Origin: Algoriphagus sanaruensis
GTDB taxonomy: Bacteria > Bacteroidota > Bacteroidia > Cytophagales > Cyclobacteriaceae
Length of the DNA stretch: 64,000 nt
Assembly: GCF_001593605.1 (NCBI RefSeq)
Contig: NZ_CP012836.1
Coordinates: 3,476,501-3,540,500, forward strand
Direction: 5' to 3'
Shown here: one piece after another, positions 54,430 through 63,998 of the stretch
How positions within the stretch are numbered: position 1 is the stretch's first letter
How the letters are laid out: every line of letters begins with the position of its first letter
Notes under the pieces: generated by a model
Told to the model about the DNA's origin: nothing
Databases searched by the model: none
The model's input: only the letters and a program-made list of their open reading frames with translations
Program-made: the position numbers and the translations under genes

Positions 54430-55773
54430 ATGGAATTAAATGCGCTGACCGCCGTCTCCTCAATCGATGGACGATACGCCGGCAAAACTGCCCCACTTCG
54501 GGCCTTTTTCTCTGAATTTGCCCTGATCAAATATCGGGTACACGTCGAGGTTGAATACTTTATCGCACTTTGTCAGCTTCCCCTACCTCAATTGGCGGAT
54601 TTTGATCACGGTCATTTTCCAACGCTTCGCGACTTGGTCAAGCATTTCAGTCTTGCAGATGCCGAATGGATCAAGAATACCGAGCGAACCACCAACCATG
54701 ACGTAAAGGCTGTAGAATATTTTCTTAAAGAGAAATTCGATGGACTTGGCTTGGAAGCATACAAAGAGTTTATCCATTTTGGCTTGACTTCCCAAGACAT
54801 CAACAATACGGCCACCCCGCTCATGTTGAAAAGAGGGGTTCAGGAAGCGATTTTACCCCAATTGGAAATCGTAATTGAAAAGTTGGCAGACCTTGCAAAT
54901 CAGTGGAAAGAAATCCCGATGCTGGCCAAAACGCATGGTCAACCGGCTTCTCCTACCCGACTTGGGAAGGAAATCAATGTATTCGTAGTTCGGTTGAAAA
55001 AACAACTTGAACTCCTGGAACAAATCCCCTATTCAGCCAAATTTGGAGGGGCTACCGGAAATATGAATGCCCACCAAGTGGCCTATCCAGAATTTGACTG
55101 GAATGAATTTGCCTTCACTTTTGTCGAAAATTACCTGGGATTGGAGCGCTCCTATCCCACCACCCAAATCGAACACTACGACAATCTTGCCGCAGTATTT
55201 GATGGATTGAAGCGAATCAACACCATTTTGCTCGATCTCTCCAAGGACGTTTGGCAATACGTTGCCATGAACTATTTCAAGCAAAAAATCAAAGCTGGAG
55301 AAGTAGGATCATCCGCTATGCCGCACAAGGTCAATCCGATTGACTTTGAAAATGCGGAAGGCAACCTGGGTATCGCCAATTCGCTATTGGAGCACCTTTC
55401 TGCCAAGCTTCCTATTTCCCGTCTTCAGCGAGACCTTACAGACAGTACTGTACTTCGAGTGATTGGAGTTCCACTTGGCCATATGTTGATTTCCTTAGAA
55501 TCCTTGCAAAAGGGCCTAGGCAAACTGGAGCTTAATCAAGCGGCTATTGATGCCGATTTGGAAGAAAACTGGGCAGTAGTCGCAGAGGCTATCCAGACCA
55601 TTTTGAGACGGGAAGGATTTCCAAAACCATACGAGGCACTTAGAGACTTGACGCGGACCAATTCAAAAATTACCCAAGAATCCATTTCCGTTTTCGTGGA
55701 TGGTCTTCCCATTTCAGAGGAATTGAAAAAAGAACTGAAAGCAATCAGTCCGTTTAATTACACCGGAATCTAA
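54430..55773 (+). CDS. purB: Adenylosuccinate lyase
   Basis: A 447-residue fumarase/aspartase-superfamily enzyme that acts twice in purine synthesis, splitting SAICAR and adenylosuccinate to release fumarate. Conserved features include 'TERTTNHDVKAVEYFL', 'HFGLTSQDINNTATP', 'AKTHGQPASPTRLGKE' and the signature loop 'GSSAMPHKVNPIDFENAEGN'. Length and domain order fit the E. coli-type long enzyme. It is a single gene with its own promoter and a strong terminator. The start ATG is followed by the family-typical 'ELNALTAVSSIDGRYAGKT'. Confidence 0.97.
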   Translation: MELNALTAVSSIDGRYAGKTAPLRAFFSEFALIKYRVHVEVEYFIALCQLPLPQLADFDHGHFPTLRDLVKHFSLADAEWIKNTERTTNHDVKAVEYFLKEKFDGLGLEAYKEFIHFGLTSQDINNTATPLMLKRGVQEAILPQLEIVIEKLADLANQWKEIPMLAKTHGQPASPTRLGKEINVFVVRLKKQLELLEQIPYSAKFGGATGNMNAHQVAYPEFDWNEFAFTFVENYLGLERSYPTTQIEHYDNLAAVFDGLKRINTILLDLSKDVWQYVAMNYFKQKIKAGEVGSSAMPHKVNPIDFENAEGNLGIANSLLEHLSAKLPISRLQRDLTDSTVLRVIGVPLGHMLISLESLQKGLGKLELNQAAIDADLEENWAVVAEAIQTILRREGFPKPYEALRDLTRTNSKITQESISVFVDGLPISEELKKELKAISPFNYTGI

Positions 55774-55794
55774 GATCGTATCAGGTAATCCATG

Positions 55795-55832
55795 AATCAG
55801 AGGGAAAGACTTCTTTTCCTCTGATTTTTTTT
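55795..55832 (+). terminator. Terminator of purB
   Basis: AATCAGAGG (55795-55803) pairs with CCTCTGATT (55818-55826), with partial inner pairing, and eight T at 55825-55832 overlap the stem foot. It sits between purB and the convergent ctlX-like gene. Confidence 0.85.
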
Positions 55833-55842
55833 GAACTCACGT

Positions 55843-56775
55843 TCAGTGACTTTTTGGTAAAAATAGTTCTGCCATCATACACCGGGCAGATCCTCCTCCA
55901 AGCTTTTCAATAGTGGGTAGCGAAGGGCTTATAATTGTCGTGTATTTCTCGATTTGCTGAATTTGCCCCACGTTGAGCGAATCAAGAGCAGCTTGAGACA
56001 TGACTGTGAATTTTTCACCTCCAGAATTACCAACTTCCAGCATATTTCCGGCAAAATTAAACTTCTGCTTGGCTGTGATTGGAATTACTTTTTTCCCCGA
56101 TTGACTTAAGGAGTCCTTGACTCGTTGTCGATCGGAAGATTTCACGATACTTTCCAAACAAACAATCGCCAAATCAGAACCAACGTGCATCATGACATTG
56201 GTATGATAAATCGGACTCCATTTTCCCTGATATTCCTGCATCGCTTCAAACCCAAGCAACTGATAGTTCAGAATCTTGGCTACATATTCCAAGGGAACTG
56301 GATGTGTTCGCTCTGAAAAACATGCGTAGATCACTTTTGCCTCATGATCCATTACCATACTTCCAGTCCCTTCTAAGTATTGACCGCTTTGCTCAAAAAA
56401 AGTAAGATCAATTATCTCATTTACTTGAAAATCCCTTCGAATCAATTTCTCTACAATCTCTTTTCGACGCTCCAACCGGCGGTTGGGCGAAAACATGGGA
56501 TACAAAATCAGCTTCCCATCGGGATGTGTACTAAACCAGTTGTTTGGAAAGACCGCATCGGTTTTTGCAGGTAAAGGAGTATCGTCAATCACCAGAACTT
56601 CCACTCCTTGATCTCGGAGCAAGGATACAAATCCTTCAAATTCCTGGATGGCTAATTCCTGAATCTCAGAGGCGGGACGCTCGTCATTTTGCTGATAAAA
56701 ATTATTCCCAGCCGTCTCGAAGTTAAATCCAAAACGAGCCGGTCGAATCATTAAAATGGTTAAGGTCGTCTGCAT
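55843..56775 (-). CDS. ctlX: Citrulline utilization hydrolase (CtlX type)
   Basis: A 310-residue member of the arginine deiminase/amidinotransferase superfamily. Family marks: 'MIRPARFGFN', 'FPNNWFSTHPDG', Glu135 in 'YLEGTGSMVMD', catalytic His191 in 'YHTNVMM' and nucleophile Cys299 in 'GGGSARCMMAE'. In Bacteroidota the CtlX family is reported to hydrolyse citrulline or related guanidino/ureido compounds. A dimethylarginine hydrolase-like activity is the alternative. The active-site set is complete. It lies 4 nt downstream of the propeller gene. Confidence 0.88.
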   Translation of the reverse strand: MQTTLTILMIRPARFGFNFETAGNNFYQQNDERPASEIQELAIQEFEGFVSLLRDQGVEVLVIDDTPLPAKTDAVFPNNWFSTHPDGKLILYPMFSPNRRLERRKEIVEKLIRRDFQVNEIIDLTFFEQSGQYLEGTGSMVMDHEAKVIYACFSERTHPVPLEYVAKILNYQLLGFEAMQEYQGKWSPIYHTNVMMHVGSDLAIVCLESIVKSSDRQRVKDSLSQSGKKVIPITAKQKFNFAGNMLEVGNSGGEKFTVMSQAALDSLNVGQIQQIEKYTTIISPSLPTIEKLGGGSARCMMAELFLPKSH

Positions 56776-56779
56776 CTTT

Positions 56780-57649
56780 TCATTTTTTGGAATACCTGTT
56801 CAGGGTGGGATTGATCCCAAAACGCTTCTCACTGATCGTGAAATAGGCTGTTCCCGAAGGATTAAAGGCGATGGCCTCCCCTTGTGGCTCTGGGACGTAA
56901 GGCAGGCGAACGGGTTTTCGGCTAAAAGCGGCTTCTATAGACTCTCCCGCATTCCGGGTCCAATAGTACACCATTCCATAATTTTTAATCAATAGCTGAC
57001 TCCCATCCCTCGAAATATCCCCTGCGACTGAACTTGTAAAATCAAATTCAAAGAGGGGTTCTAAAATCCCAGTGCCTGTAGTAAAGGCCGATTTAGGCAC
57101 ACAGAATAGGCGGTTTTTCTCTTCTCTTTTGGAAACCAGGTAGAGGTTCCCTGAAATCGGATCAGACATTAATATTTCTGCATCTCTAGGACCGCCGGGA
57201 TAGGTCAACTCGATAATTTGGGGGTTGACAACCCCGTTTTTTTCAATCTTACTGGGTTCAGGAAAAAGGTAAATTCTGATTTGATCGTGGACGCCTAGAT
57301 TATCTCCAATTTCTGCCACAAACACGGTAGAATTGCCATCTGGACCTGGTCCAACTGCAATATCCTCCCAATCTCTATTTGTGGCATGCTCAAGACGAAT
57401 TCGTCCCAATTCATTTCCCAGTGAATCCAGCAAAAAAACTTCAGGCTCTCCCCCGCTATCGACATGTGCATAGATCAGATTGGGATGAACCTCAGAAAAG
57501 GCGATTCCGCTAACTTCCTCCAATTCTGAATTGTTGATTTGTTTCACCGCTTTTCCTGGATAAAACAAGGAATCCAATTTCGCCTGATTTTGACCCATAG
57601 CCCAAGGGGCAAATCCCAAAAAGAATAAAACTAAACCAATACGTATCAT
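56780..57649 (-). CDS. Secreted beta-propeller protein, uncharacterised
   Basis: A 289-residue protein with a signal peptide ending 'PWAMGQ'. The body shows repeated strands typical of a propeller: 'EVSGIAFSEVHPNLIYAHVD', 'NRDWEDIAVGPGPDGNST', 'RDAEILMSDPISGNLYLVSK' and 'PQGEAIAFNPSGTAYFTISE'. The 'DWEDIAVGPG' and 'DAEILMSDP' segments resemble esterase-like/phytase-like propellers (ligand-binding surfaces), but no catalytic function is assigned. It is co-transcribed with ctlX and divergent from the DUF3052-like gene. Confidence 0.7.
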   Translation of the reverse strand: MIRIGLVLFFLGFAPWAMGQNQAKLDSLFYPGKAVKQINNSELEEVSGIAFSEVHPNLIYAHVDSGGEPEVFLLDSLGNELGRIRLEHATNRDWEDIAVGPGPDGNSTVFVAEIGDNLGVHDQIRIYLFPEPSKIEKNGVVNPQIIELTYPGGPRDAEILMSDPISGNLYLVSKREEKNRLFCVPKSAFTTGTGILEPLFEFDFTSSVAGDISRDGSQLLIKNYGMVYYWTRNAGESIEAAFSRKPVRLPYVPEPQGEAIAFNPSGTAYFTISEKRFGINPTLNRYSKK

Positions 57650-57737
57650 CGTGTAAAGGTAGTCTGGAAAGTGATTGATGCCAATGATTAGAAGATGTCA
57701 ATCGCTCTGTTAATTTTAATCCAAAATCATTTTTACT

Positions 57738-58160
57738 ATGGATCCTTTACTCAAGAAATTGAATTTCAAACCGGATATGAAAATCCGAGTTTGGAATGCT
57801 CCTACGGAACTCACTCCTTTGATCCAATCCTGGCAAGAGGCCGGATTACTAGCGGTTGAAGGCGAGATCCCTACGTTTATGATCGCCTTTGTGACTTGCA
57901 AGGAAGAGGTAGAACGTGTTTTCCCAGAAATCCACCAACAGAGCCCTGAAGACGAGTTAATCTGGCTTGCCTATCCCAAGGGCAGTTCAAAAAAGTATAA
58001 GGCCAGCATTAATCGGGACCATGGTTGGGGGATGTTGGGAAATTTGAACTATGAGCCAGTACGGCAAATTGCGATTGATGAAGATTGGTCAGCGCTTCGA
58101 TTTCGAAAAACCCGATATATCAAAACCATGACCCGAAAGTTTAGCGCAAAAAATCAGTAA
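57738..58160 (+). CDS. DUF3052-like protein
   Basis: A 140-residue soluble protein. The C-terminal half has 'WLAYPKGSSKKYKASINRDH' and 'GNLNYEPVRQIAIDEDWSAL', a pattern I associate with DUF3052 proteins. The N-terminal part is a probable two-layer fold ('MDPLLKKLNFKPDMKIRVWN'). Function unknown. It is divergent from the propeller gene with an 88-nt shared spacer and 157 nt upstream of tRNA-Asn. Confidence 0.75.
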   Translation: MDPLLKKLNFKPDMKIRVWNAPTELTPLIQSWQEAGLLAVEGEIPTFMIAFVTCKEEVERVFPEIHQQSPEDELIWLAYPKGSSKKYKASINRDHGWGMLGNLNYEPVRQIAIDEDWSALRFRKTRYIKTMTRKFSAKNQ

Positions 58161-58256
58161 GACGGATCAAGGGTACAATTTCAAAAAAATAAGTCCCTGA
58201 CTTAGAATCAGAAAAAGGCGAATCGAGCGAAAAATGAATATTTTTTCAAAAATGGG

Positions 58257-58288
58257 TTTGGAAAAAAAGGATCATGCCTCTACATTTG
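58257..58288 (+). promoter_or_regulatory. Promoter of tRNA-Asn
   Basis: TTTG (58257-58260), a 20-nt spacer, then TACATTTG (58281-58288), ending 29 nt before the tRNA. Spacing is one longer than the other consensus promoters here. Confidence 0.75.
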
Positions 58289-58317
58289 CAACACGTTTTC
58301 CGAAAGGGACGCCAAAC

Positions 58318-58391
58318 TCCTCCTTAGCTCAGTTGGTTAGAGCACATGACTGTTAATCATGGGGTCCTAGGTTCAAGCCCTAGAGGGGGAG
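58318..58391 (+). tRNA. tRNA-Asn (GTT)
   Basis: The cloverleaf is complete: acceptor TCCTCCT (58318-58324) with AGGGGGA (58384-58390, one G-T pair), G73, anticodon stem CATGA/TCATG around CTGTTAA with anticodon GTT, and T arm CTAGG/CCTAG with loop TTCAAGC. The CCA end is not encoded. A terminator lies just downstream. Confidence 0.97.
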
Positions 58392-58395
58392 CTTC

Positions 58396-58437
58396 AAAAA
58401 AAAGCCTCTAGAATTTAATTCTAGAGGCTTTTTTTTT
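58396..58437. terminator. Bidirectional terminator between tRNA-Asn and the efflux operon
   Basis: GCCTCTAGAATT (58404-58415) is the exact reverse complement of AATTCTAGAGGC (58417-58428), flanked by eight A and nine T. The T-run overlaps the stop codon of the RND gene on the other strand, so it ends both the tRNA and efflux transcripts. Confidence 0.9.
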
Positions 58438-61400
58438 AGGATGATTTCGCAGTACCCTGGAAACGAATCTTCAGCCGATCTATGAACTCGTAAACCATAG
58501 GTACCAAATAAACGGTCAAAATCAAGGAAGAAAGTAGTCCGCCAATAATCACCCAAGCCAGGCCATTTTTCCACTCACTCGCTGTGCCACTTGCCAATGC
58601 AATTGGAAGCATCCCGATTACCATGGAAAGTGTAGTCATCAAAATGGGACGCATCCTACCTTTTCCTGCCTCAATCAGAGCTTCCCGAGTTTCCAATCCT
58701 TTTGCCTTGAGTTGATTAGTAAAATCCACGATCAAAATGGCATTTTTGGCCACCAGGCCCATCAGCATGATCAGACCTAAGAGTGCAAATAAACTCAGGT
58801 TGTTTATCGAAAGATTGAGTGCCAGGATTGCTCCGATTACTGCCACGGGGATTGAAAACAAGACCACAAATGGATAAACAAAGCTATCGTATAGCGCCAC
58901 CATGATCAGGTAAATCAACAGAAAAGAAATCAACAATACCTGACCTAATGCACCGAAACTGTCATTTTGCCGCTTAATATCAGAGCCCCACACCATACTG
59001 ATTCCTTCAGGGAGCGGGTTTTTATTTAAGTATGCGACCACTTCATCTGCTACAGAACCGGAAGGTCGTCCCAAGGCATCAGCTGTCAAGGTTACTGCCG
59101 GCTGTCGGTCTTTGCGCTCCAAAAGCGAGGGGGAATTGGCTTGCACCACTTCTGCCACTTGGGAAAGGGTGATAGGCATCCCTTTGGAGTTTACCAATTG
59201 AAAGTTTCTGACATCTTCGTAAGACTGTCGATTGAAATTATCCAGCTGAATTCGTACAGGATATTCTGTTCCGGCCTCGGTCAACGTTGCATCCTCATTC
59301 CCTGCAAATGCACTGCGCATGGTCATCCCCAATGCAGCATTAGAAAGCCCAAGTCCCTGAAGTTTATCCGAATCCGGAATAACTTGATACTCAGGACTTC
59401 CCTGTTCTACAGACAGTTTGACGTAATCTGCTCCGGGAATTTTCTCCACTGCCAAGGCTAAATCTTGAGCCGCCTGCATAACCTGCTCCTGATCAGGACC
59501 ACTGAGAGTCATCTCTATTGGTGAAGTGCGCGGAATTAAACCTAGGGCTGTCATCGAAAAACTAATCCCAGGAAAAGTCCGCTTCATTTCCTCTCGCACC
59601 TCTTTCATAAATTTCTCAGTGGAAAGGCCACCTGTTTCCTTTTTGTCATGGAGCTGTATAGTGAGTTCTGACTTGTATGGCAATCCTACTCCCAAACTAC
59701 CAATACCTGTGGTAGGCCCTGCGACATTACTAAAAAGCGTCGCAACTTCGGGTTGCTGTAGAAGGAACTGTTCTACTTTCAGGGTACGTAGGTTATTTTC
59801 TTTTACACTGGTGGACTTGTCATACTCCAGATACATCCGAAACTTACCCTGATCTCCCGTCGCAATGAGTTCCTTTCCTATTATTCCCTGTCTGAGAATT
59901 CCTAGTGTCATAACAAAAAGCAAAGTAACAATTCCAGTAAATGCAAGTTTATGAATAAGTACCCAAGACAATTGACGTCCATACCATGCGATGAAATGGT
60001 CCAACTGTTGTTCGAAACCAATCAATAATCTATTAAAAGCATTTGTGGGTTTTAGATCTTCTGCTTTTCCAATACGGGATGCCATCCAAGGTGTAAGGGT
60101 AAAACCAACCAGCAAACTAGTCATGGTTGAGGTAATAACCACTACTGAAAACTGCTTGAGCATATCCGCCACAAAAACCTGAAGAAATAGAATGGGCAGA
60201 AACACAACCACATCCACCAGAGTAATGGATAAGGCAGAAAAGCCAATTTCCAACCGTCCATCCATGGCAGCAGATTTTTTGCTTTTCCCCATATCCAAGT
60301 GACGCTGAATATTTTCCAAAACAACTGTGGCATCATCCACCAAAATGCCAACAATCAAAGACATTGCTAGCAGTGTCATCAAATTGAGCGTATAGCCCAA
60401 GAGCCACATCACTGCGAAAGCAGTCACAAGTGAAGTTGGAATAGCTACTAGGACAATCAGTGAGTTTCGGAAGCTGCGTAAGAAGAGCAGCATCACCAAG
60501 GCCACGAGGATTACAGCTAAAATCAAATCAAAAACTACAGAATTAACCGCCGCGATGGTGTTGTCAGTACTGTCATCGGCGATGACAAATGACACTTCTT
60601 CTGATTGATACCTCTCCTCGATCAGAGAAAGCTTTTTCCGGACAGCCCTGGAAACATCCACTGCATTGGCATCACCCTGTTTTTTGAGCAATAGCCCAAT
60701 TCCTTCTTTCCCGTTAAATCGACTAATTGACGCGATCTCTTTGGTACCATCGGTTACTATGGCCACATCTTTTACATAGATTGGGGAGCCCGGTATAGGC
60801 ATCGCTACCTGAACTGATTCAAGTGAGGCAAGATCCTGGAATTTACCACTCAGACGAACTGCATTTTGAATCCTATCTGACTGCACATTCCCAGCCGGCA
60901 CATCCAGACCTGCCCGGTTAATTGCATCGACGACCTGCTGCAATGAAATCTGATAAAATCGCAACTTATTGGGATCGACTTGAACCTGAATCTCCCGTTG
61001 CTCCCCACCCAATACGGTGATTTCCGCTACCCCCTTCAACTGCTGAATTTGAGGCAAAAACTCATCCACCATTTTCTGATAAAAAACCTTAGAATCCAGG
61101 TTGCTAGTAGAAGTAATGGACATTATTGGCAGGTCATTTGGCGATACCTTACTCATCACCGGAGACAACACGTCCTCAGGTAAGTCTTTGGAAATATTGC
61201 CGATATACCGTTGGGCATCCTGCATAGCCTGATCAAGGTCAACTCCGTAATTCATATTAGCAATGATGACCGATGCATTGGGCATGGACTTGGTGACGAG
61301 ATAATCGACTCCTTCCAGATTGGAGAGCGCATCTTCGATTTTTTCCGAAACAGAAGATTGAACCTCATCAGGCGATGCCCCTGGATAGGCAGTCTTGATT

Positions 61401-61537
61401 ACCAACACCGGCTGATTAAAGTCCGGCATGAGTTCGTAAGACAAATTGGTAAAGCCGATGTATCCTAAAAGGATAAACAAGCTGAACAATACGATAATCA
61501 GCGAGGGCCTATGGATGGAAATTGATGTAATGTTCAT
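58436..61537 (-). CDS. RND efflux transporter (AcrB/HAE-1 family)
   Basis: A 1033-residue inner-membrane pump with 12 predicted helices and two large periplasmic loops (about residues 35-335 and 560-870). The proton-relay Asp pair is Asp401-Asp402 in 'GILVDDATVVLENIQRHL'. Conserved helix entries 'ISIHRPSLIIVLFSLFILLG' and 'GLVAKNAILIVDFTNQLKAK' in part are present. This is the HAE-1 or hydrophobe/amphiphile family rather than the heavy-metal CzcA type. It is translated with the adaptor (4-nt overlap). Substrates are unknown but are probably toxic amphiphiles. Confidence 0.95.
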   Translation of the reverse strand: MNITSISIHRPSLIIVLFSLFILLGYIGFTNLSYELMPDFNQPVLVIKTAYPGASPDEVQSSVSEKIEDALSNLEGVDYLVTKSMPNASVIIANMNYGVDLDQAMQDAQRYIGNISKDLPEDVLSPVMSKVSPNDLPIMSITSTSNLDSKVFYQKMVDEFLPQIQQLKGVAEITVLGGEQREIQVQVDPNKLRFYQISLQQVVDAINRAGLDVPAGNVQSDRIQNAVRLSGKFQDLASLESVQVAMPIPGSPIYVKDVAIVTDGTKEIASISRFNGKEGIGLLLKKQGDANAVDVSRAVRKKLSLIEERYQSEEVSFVIADDSTDNTIAAVNSVVFDLILAVILVALVMLLFLRSFRNSLIVLVAIPTSLVTAFAVMWLLGYTLNLMTLLAMSLIVGILVDDATVVLENIQRHLDMGKSKKSAAMDGRLEIGFSALSITLVDVVVFLPILFLQVFVADMLKQFSVVVITSTMTSLLVGFTLTPWMASRIGKAEDLKPTNAFNRLLIGFEQQLDHFIAWYGRQLSWVLIHKLAFTGIVTLLFVMTLGILRQGIIGKELIATGDQGKFRMYLEYDKSTSVKENNLRTLKVEQFLLQQPEVATLFSNVAGPTTGIGSLGVGLPYKSELTIQLHDKKETGGLSTEKFMKEVREEMKRTFPGISFSMTALGLIPRTSPIEMTLSGPDQEQVMQAAQDLALAVEKIPGADYVKLSVEQGSPEYQVIPDSDKLQGLGLSNAALGMTMRSAFAGNEDATLTEAGTEYPVRIQLDNFNRQSYEDVRNFQLVNSKGMPITLSQVAEVVQANSPSLLERKDRQPAVTLTADALGRPSGSVADEVVAYLNKNPLPEGISMVWGSDIKRQNDSFGALGQVLLISFLLIYLIMVALYDSFVYPFVVLFSIPVAVIGAILALNLSINNLSLFALLGLIMLMGLVAKNAILIVDFTNQLKAKGLETREALIEAGKGRMRPILMTTLSMVIGMLPIALASGTASEWKNGLAWVIIGGLLSSLILTVYLVPMVYEFIDRLKIRFQGTAKSS

Positions 61538-62595
61538 CGCTGAGAAGAAAAAATAGGTTCCACATTTGCTCCTTCAAATACATTGACCAGTCCTCCAGTA
61601 ATAACCACTTCTCCTGGTTGGACACCTGAACTCACCATCAGCTGATCTCCTACGCGCCTTGCAATTTGGATAGGCTTGAGTGTAGCCTTCCCATTTTGAA
61701 TGATATAGACTTGAGGATTCAGATCAGACCCTAGCAAGGCAGATGCAGGCAAAGTCACCCCACTTTCCGCTTGCTTTAAATTCACCTCAACCTCCCCAAA
61801 CATTCCTGCTTTAATAGCCAAATCGGGTGTATTGTCAAACGTCAGTTCAACCGGAAAACTATTACCAAGCGTTCCTCGGCTTCCAATCAAGGTGACTTTC
61901 CCGGAAAATTCAGCCAAAAGAGAAGCGATTTTCACCACTTGAGAACTCCCTGCTTGAAAATAGAGCAGGTCATTCTCAGGAATCTGCAAGGTTAATTTGA
62001 TTTTGCTGAGATCTGTAACTTGTATCAGCGGTTTTCCGGGAGCGGCAAAATCGCCAACCTCAGTCAATTTTGCTGTAACGATTCCAGAAAAAGGTGCCCG
62101 AATGGAAGACTTGGCAATTTGTTCTTGGAGAGTTCCAATTTGCACTTCCAATCCTGCCAAGGCCAGCTCCGTTTTTTCCAGTTGTATACCCTGAATAGCT
62201 TCATTATTTACCAAAACCTGATACCGTTTTAGATCAGCCTTCAGACCGTCCTTTTGCACTTCGGCTGCCTTCAACTGTAATTGAAGCAACGCTACATCCT
62301 GCTGCACGAGAAGCTGATTGACGCGAACCTCTTGTCCTACCTCTACTGCCACAAGGTTCACCTTTCCCTGTACTTCTCCGCTGATTTTACTTTCTCTAAC
62401 AGCCTCGATCACACCGGAAAAACTCCGCTGACTGGCGAGTTGCCCTTCGGTAGCTTTCACTGCAAAAACAGAAACCTTTTGTTCTTTATCATAAACATAC
62501 ACCCGATCTTCGGCAGTTTTCTTATTCGATAGGAGCTTGATCGCGACCGCTGCAATCAGAGCCAATGGGATAATATAAATAAGGATCTTTTTCAT
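61534..62595 (-). CDS. RND efflux periplasmic adaptor (membrane fusion protein)
   Basis: A 353-residue adaptor with an N-terminal hydrophobic anchor (residues 3-20), a lipoyl/barrel-sandwich part ('ISGEVQGKVNLVAVEVGQEV' and 'IRAPFSGIVTAKLTEVGDFA'), a coiled-coil hairpin (about residues 105-155) and a beta-barrel and membrane-proximal domain ('GEVVITGGLVNVFEGANV'). It bridges the RND pump and the TolC channel. It overlaps the pump gene by 4 nt and follows the TolC gene by 6 nt. Confidence 0.94.
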   Translation of the reverse strand: MKKILIYIIPLALIAAVAIKLLSNKKTAEDRVYVYDKEQKVSVFAVKATEGQLASQRSFSGVIEAVRESKISGEVQGKVNLVAVEVGQEVRVNQLLVQQDVALLQLQLKAAEVQKDGLKADLKRYQVLVNNEAIQGIQLEKTELALAGLEVQIGTLQEQIAKSSIRAPFSGIVTAKLTEVGDFAAPGKPLIQVTDLSKIKLTLQIPENDLLYFQAGSSQVVKIASLLAEFSGKVTLIGSRGTLGNSFPVELTFDNTPDLAIKAGMFGEVEVNLKQAESGVTLPASALLGSDLNPQVYIIQNGKATLKPIQIARRVGDQLMVSSGVQPGEVVITGGLVNVFEGANVEPIFSSQR

Positions 62596-62601
62596 GAGTA
62601 C

Positions 62602-63918
62602 TTAGTTGAGAAGTGTGGCAGATAATTTTTTGATTTCGAGTGTGGCCTTAAGGTAGTCGACCATTGCATCTAGGTAAGACTGTTGGGCAGTTCTGAGCGA
62701 CTGATCCGCAAGCAAAATATCTGTGAGCGTGGCAAGCCCTTCCCGCTGTATTAGGATAGACTTGGCGTAAATCGATGCTGCCAAATCTATTTGTGCTTGA
62801 GTCGTTTCGATTTGCTTTTTGGCTGTATTTTGCTGAAGTAGAGCCGCTTGGTATTGAACTTGTAATTGATCTCCAACCAGCGATTTTTGCAGAGCTGCAT
62901 TTTCCAGTTCCAGTTCTTTTTGACGTATTTTTTTGGAAGTAATCGTACCGTTGAAAATTGGGAAATTCACTTGCGCTCCGATGAAACTTTGAGAATAGAA
63001 ATCCAAAAAGGATTCCGGAGCGCCCCTGTATCCGAAGCCTGTAGTACCATAGTTAGCTACCAGATTTAAACTTGGAATCCGGGATTTTTTTAAACCTTTC
63101 AGCTCTTCGGCCAATACTTTTTCTCGGAGCTCCTGAATCCTATAATCCGAAGTCAGCCCCGCATCGGGAAGTTCGGATTCCTCGAATTGCACCTCTGTGA
63201 CGACGTCCATTTCCTCCTGAAGCGGCAAGCCAATCACTAATTTGAGCTGCTGTAAAATGGTTTGATATTGGCTTTCCAATTGGATTATTTGAGACACTAA
63301 CTGTTGATTTTGGAGGATCACTTTATCCAAATCAGTTCGACTAGCAAGCTTTTGCTCAAAAAGTAATCGGACATTTCGCTCGAGCTTTTCACCATTTACC
63401 TGATTGGCTTGAAGAAAGGCAAGTTTGTTTTTCGAAATCTGTGCATTGTAGTAAAGGTTCGACACCTCTAGGTAAACCTGCTCCTCAGTTCTGACACGTT
63501 GCAGATCGATCAACTGCTGATACGATTCTGAAACCTGTATTCCAGCCATGATTTGGGGATCATAAATGGGCATCCGGAGATTTAAGTTGCCCATGATCGT
63601 ATGTGGCACTCCAAATTGAATCGCCCTATATACACCCGAGGGGCCTCCAAAAGCCTCTTGCGGAAGAATTTGATAGGGCAATTGAGTGAAATACTTGTAG
63701 TCCGCAATTGCCATCACTTTTGGCAAAAGGTGACTCTTGGCCTCTTGATTTTTCAAGACGGCTGCGTTAGATAGATTTTGGGAGATTAATAGCGTTCGAT
63801 TATGCTGCATCGCAGTATCCAAACTTTGCAATAAAGTCCACTCTTGAGCCTTTGCATTCCCTATCCCCAAGAAAAAAAGAAAGGTTAATAAGATTTGTTT
63901 GTGAGTATTTACTAACAT
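62602..63918 (-). CDS. TolC-family outer-membrane efflux protein
   Basis: A 438-residue outer-membrane channel with a signal peptide ending 'GNAKAQ' and two repeated halves, each with long coiled helices ('ELEKENAALQKSLVGDQL'-like and 'REGLATLTDILLADQSLRTA') around strands. The 'LATLTDILLADQSLRTAQQSYLDAMVDYLKA' region, given here in part, is typical of the family. It is the first gene of the tripartite efflux operon and starts at ATG 63918. A candidate regulated promoter lies just upstream. Confidence 0.93.
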   Translation of the reverse strand: MLVNTHKQILLTFLFFLGIGNAKAQEWTLLQSLDTAMQHNRTLLISQNLSNAAVLKNQEAKSHLLPKVMAIADYKYFTQLPYQILPQEAFGGPSGVYRAIQFGVPHTIMGNLNLRMPIYDPQIMAGIQVSESYQQLIDLQRVRTEEQVYLEVSNLYYNAQISKNKLAFLQANQVNGEKLERNVRLLFEQKLASRTDLDKVILQNQQLVSQIIQLESQYQTILQQLKLVIGLPLQEEMDVVTEVQFEESELPDAGLTSDYRIQELREKVLAEELKGLKKSRIPSLNLVANYGTTGFGYRGAPESFLDFYSQSFIGAQVNFPIFNGTITSKKIRQKELELENAALQKSLVGDQLQVQYQAALLQQNTAKKQIETTQAQIDLAASIYAKSILIQREGLATLTDILLADQSLRTAQQSYLDAMVDYLKATLEIKKLSATLLN

Positions 63919-63946
63919 ATTGAGATAAATTTTTTTACTTTTTGAT

Positions 63947-63998
63947 TACTAGTAAAATGGAATCGATCAACTTTTGACCAGATTGAATTAGGTCAAAA
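63947..63998 (-). promoter_or_regulatory. Candidate promoter and operator of the efflux operon
   Basis: A perfect 8-bp inverted repeat (TTTTGACC at 63972-63979, GGTCAAAA at 63991-63998, 11-nt spacer) abuts a TTG (63968-63970 complement) that stands 19 nt before a TA (63947-63948) on the minus strand. The -7 box matches only in TA. The palindrome is the size of a TetR or MarR operator. The regulator gene, if any, lies beyond the window. Confidence 0.5.

Noticed and set aside
54201..54530. 109-codon minus-strand open frame across the purB 5' end
   Set aside because: It overlaps the purB promoter and coding start in the opposite direction and the end of the next gene, and has no recognisable domain.
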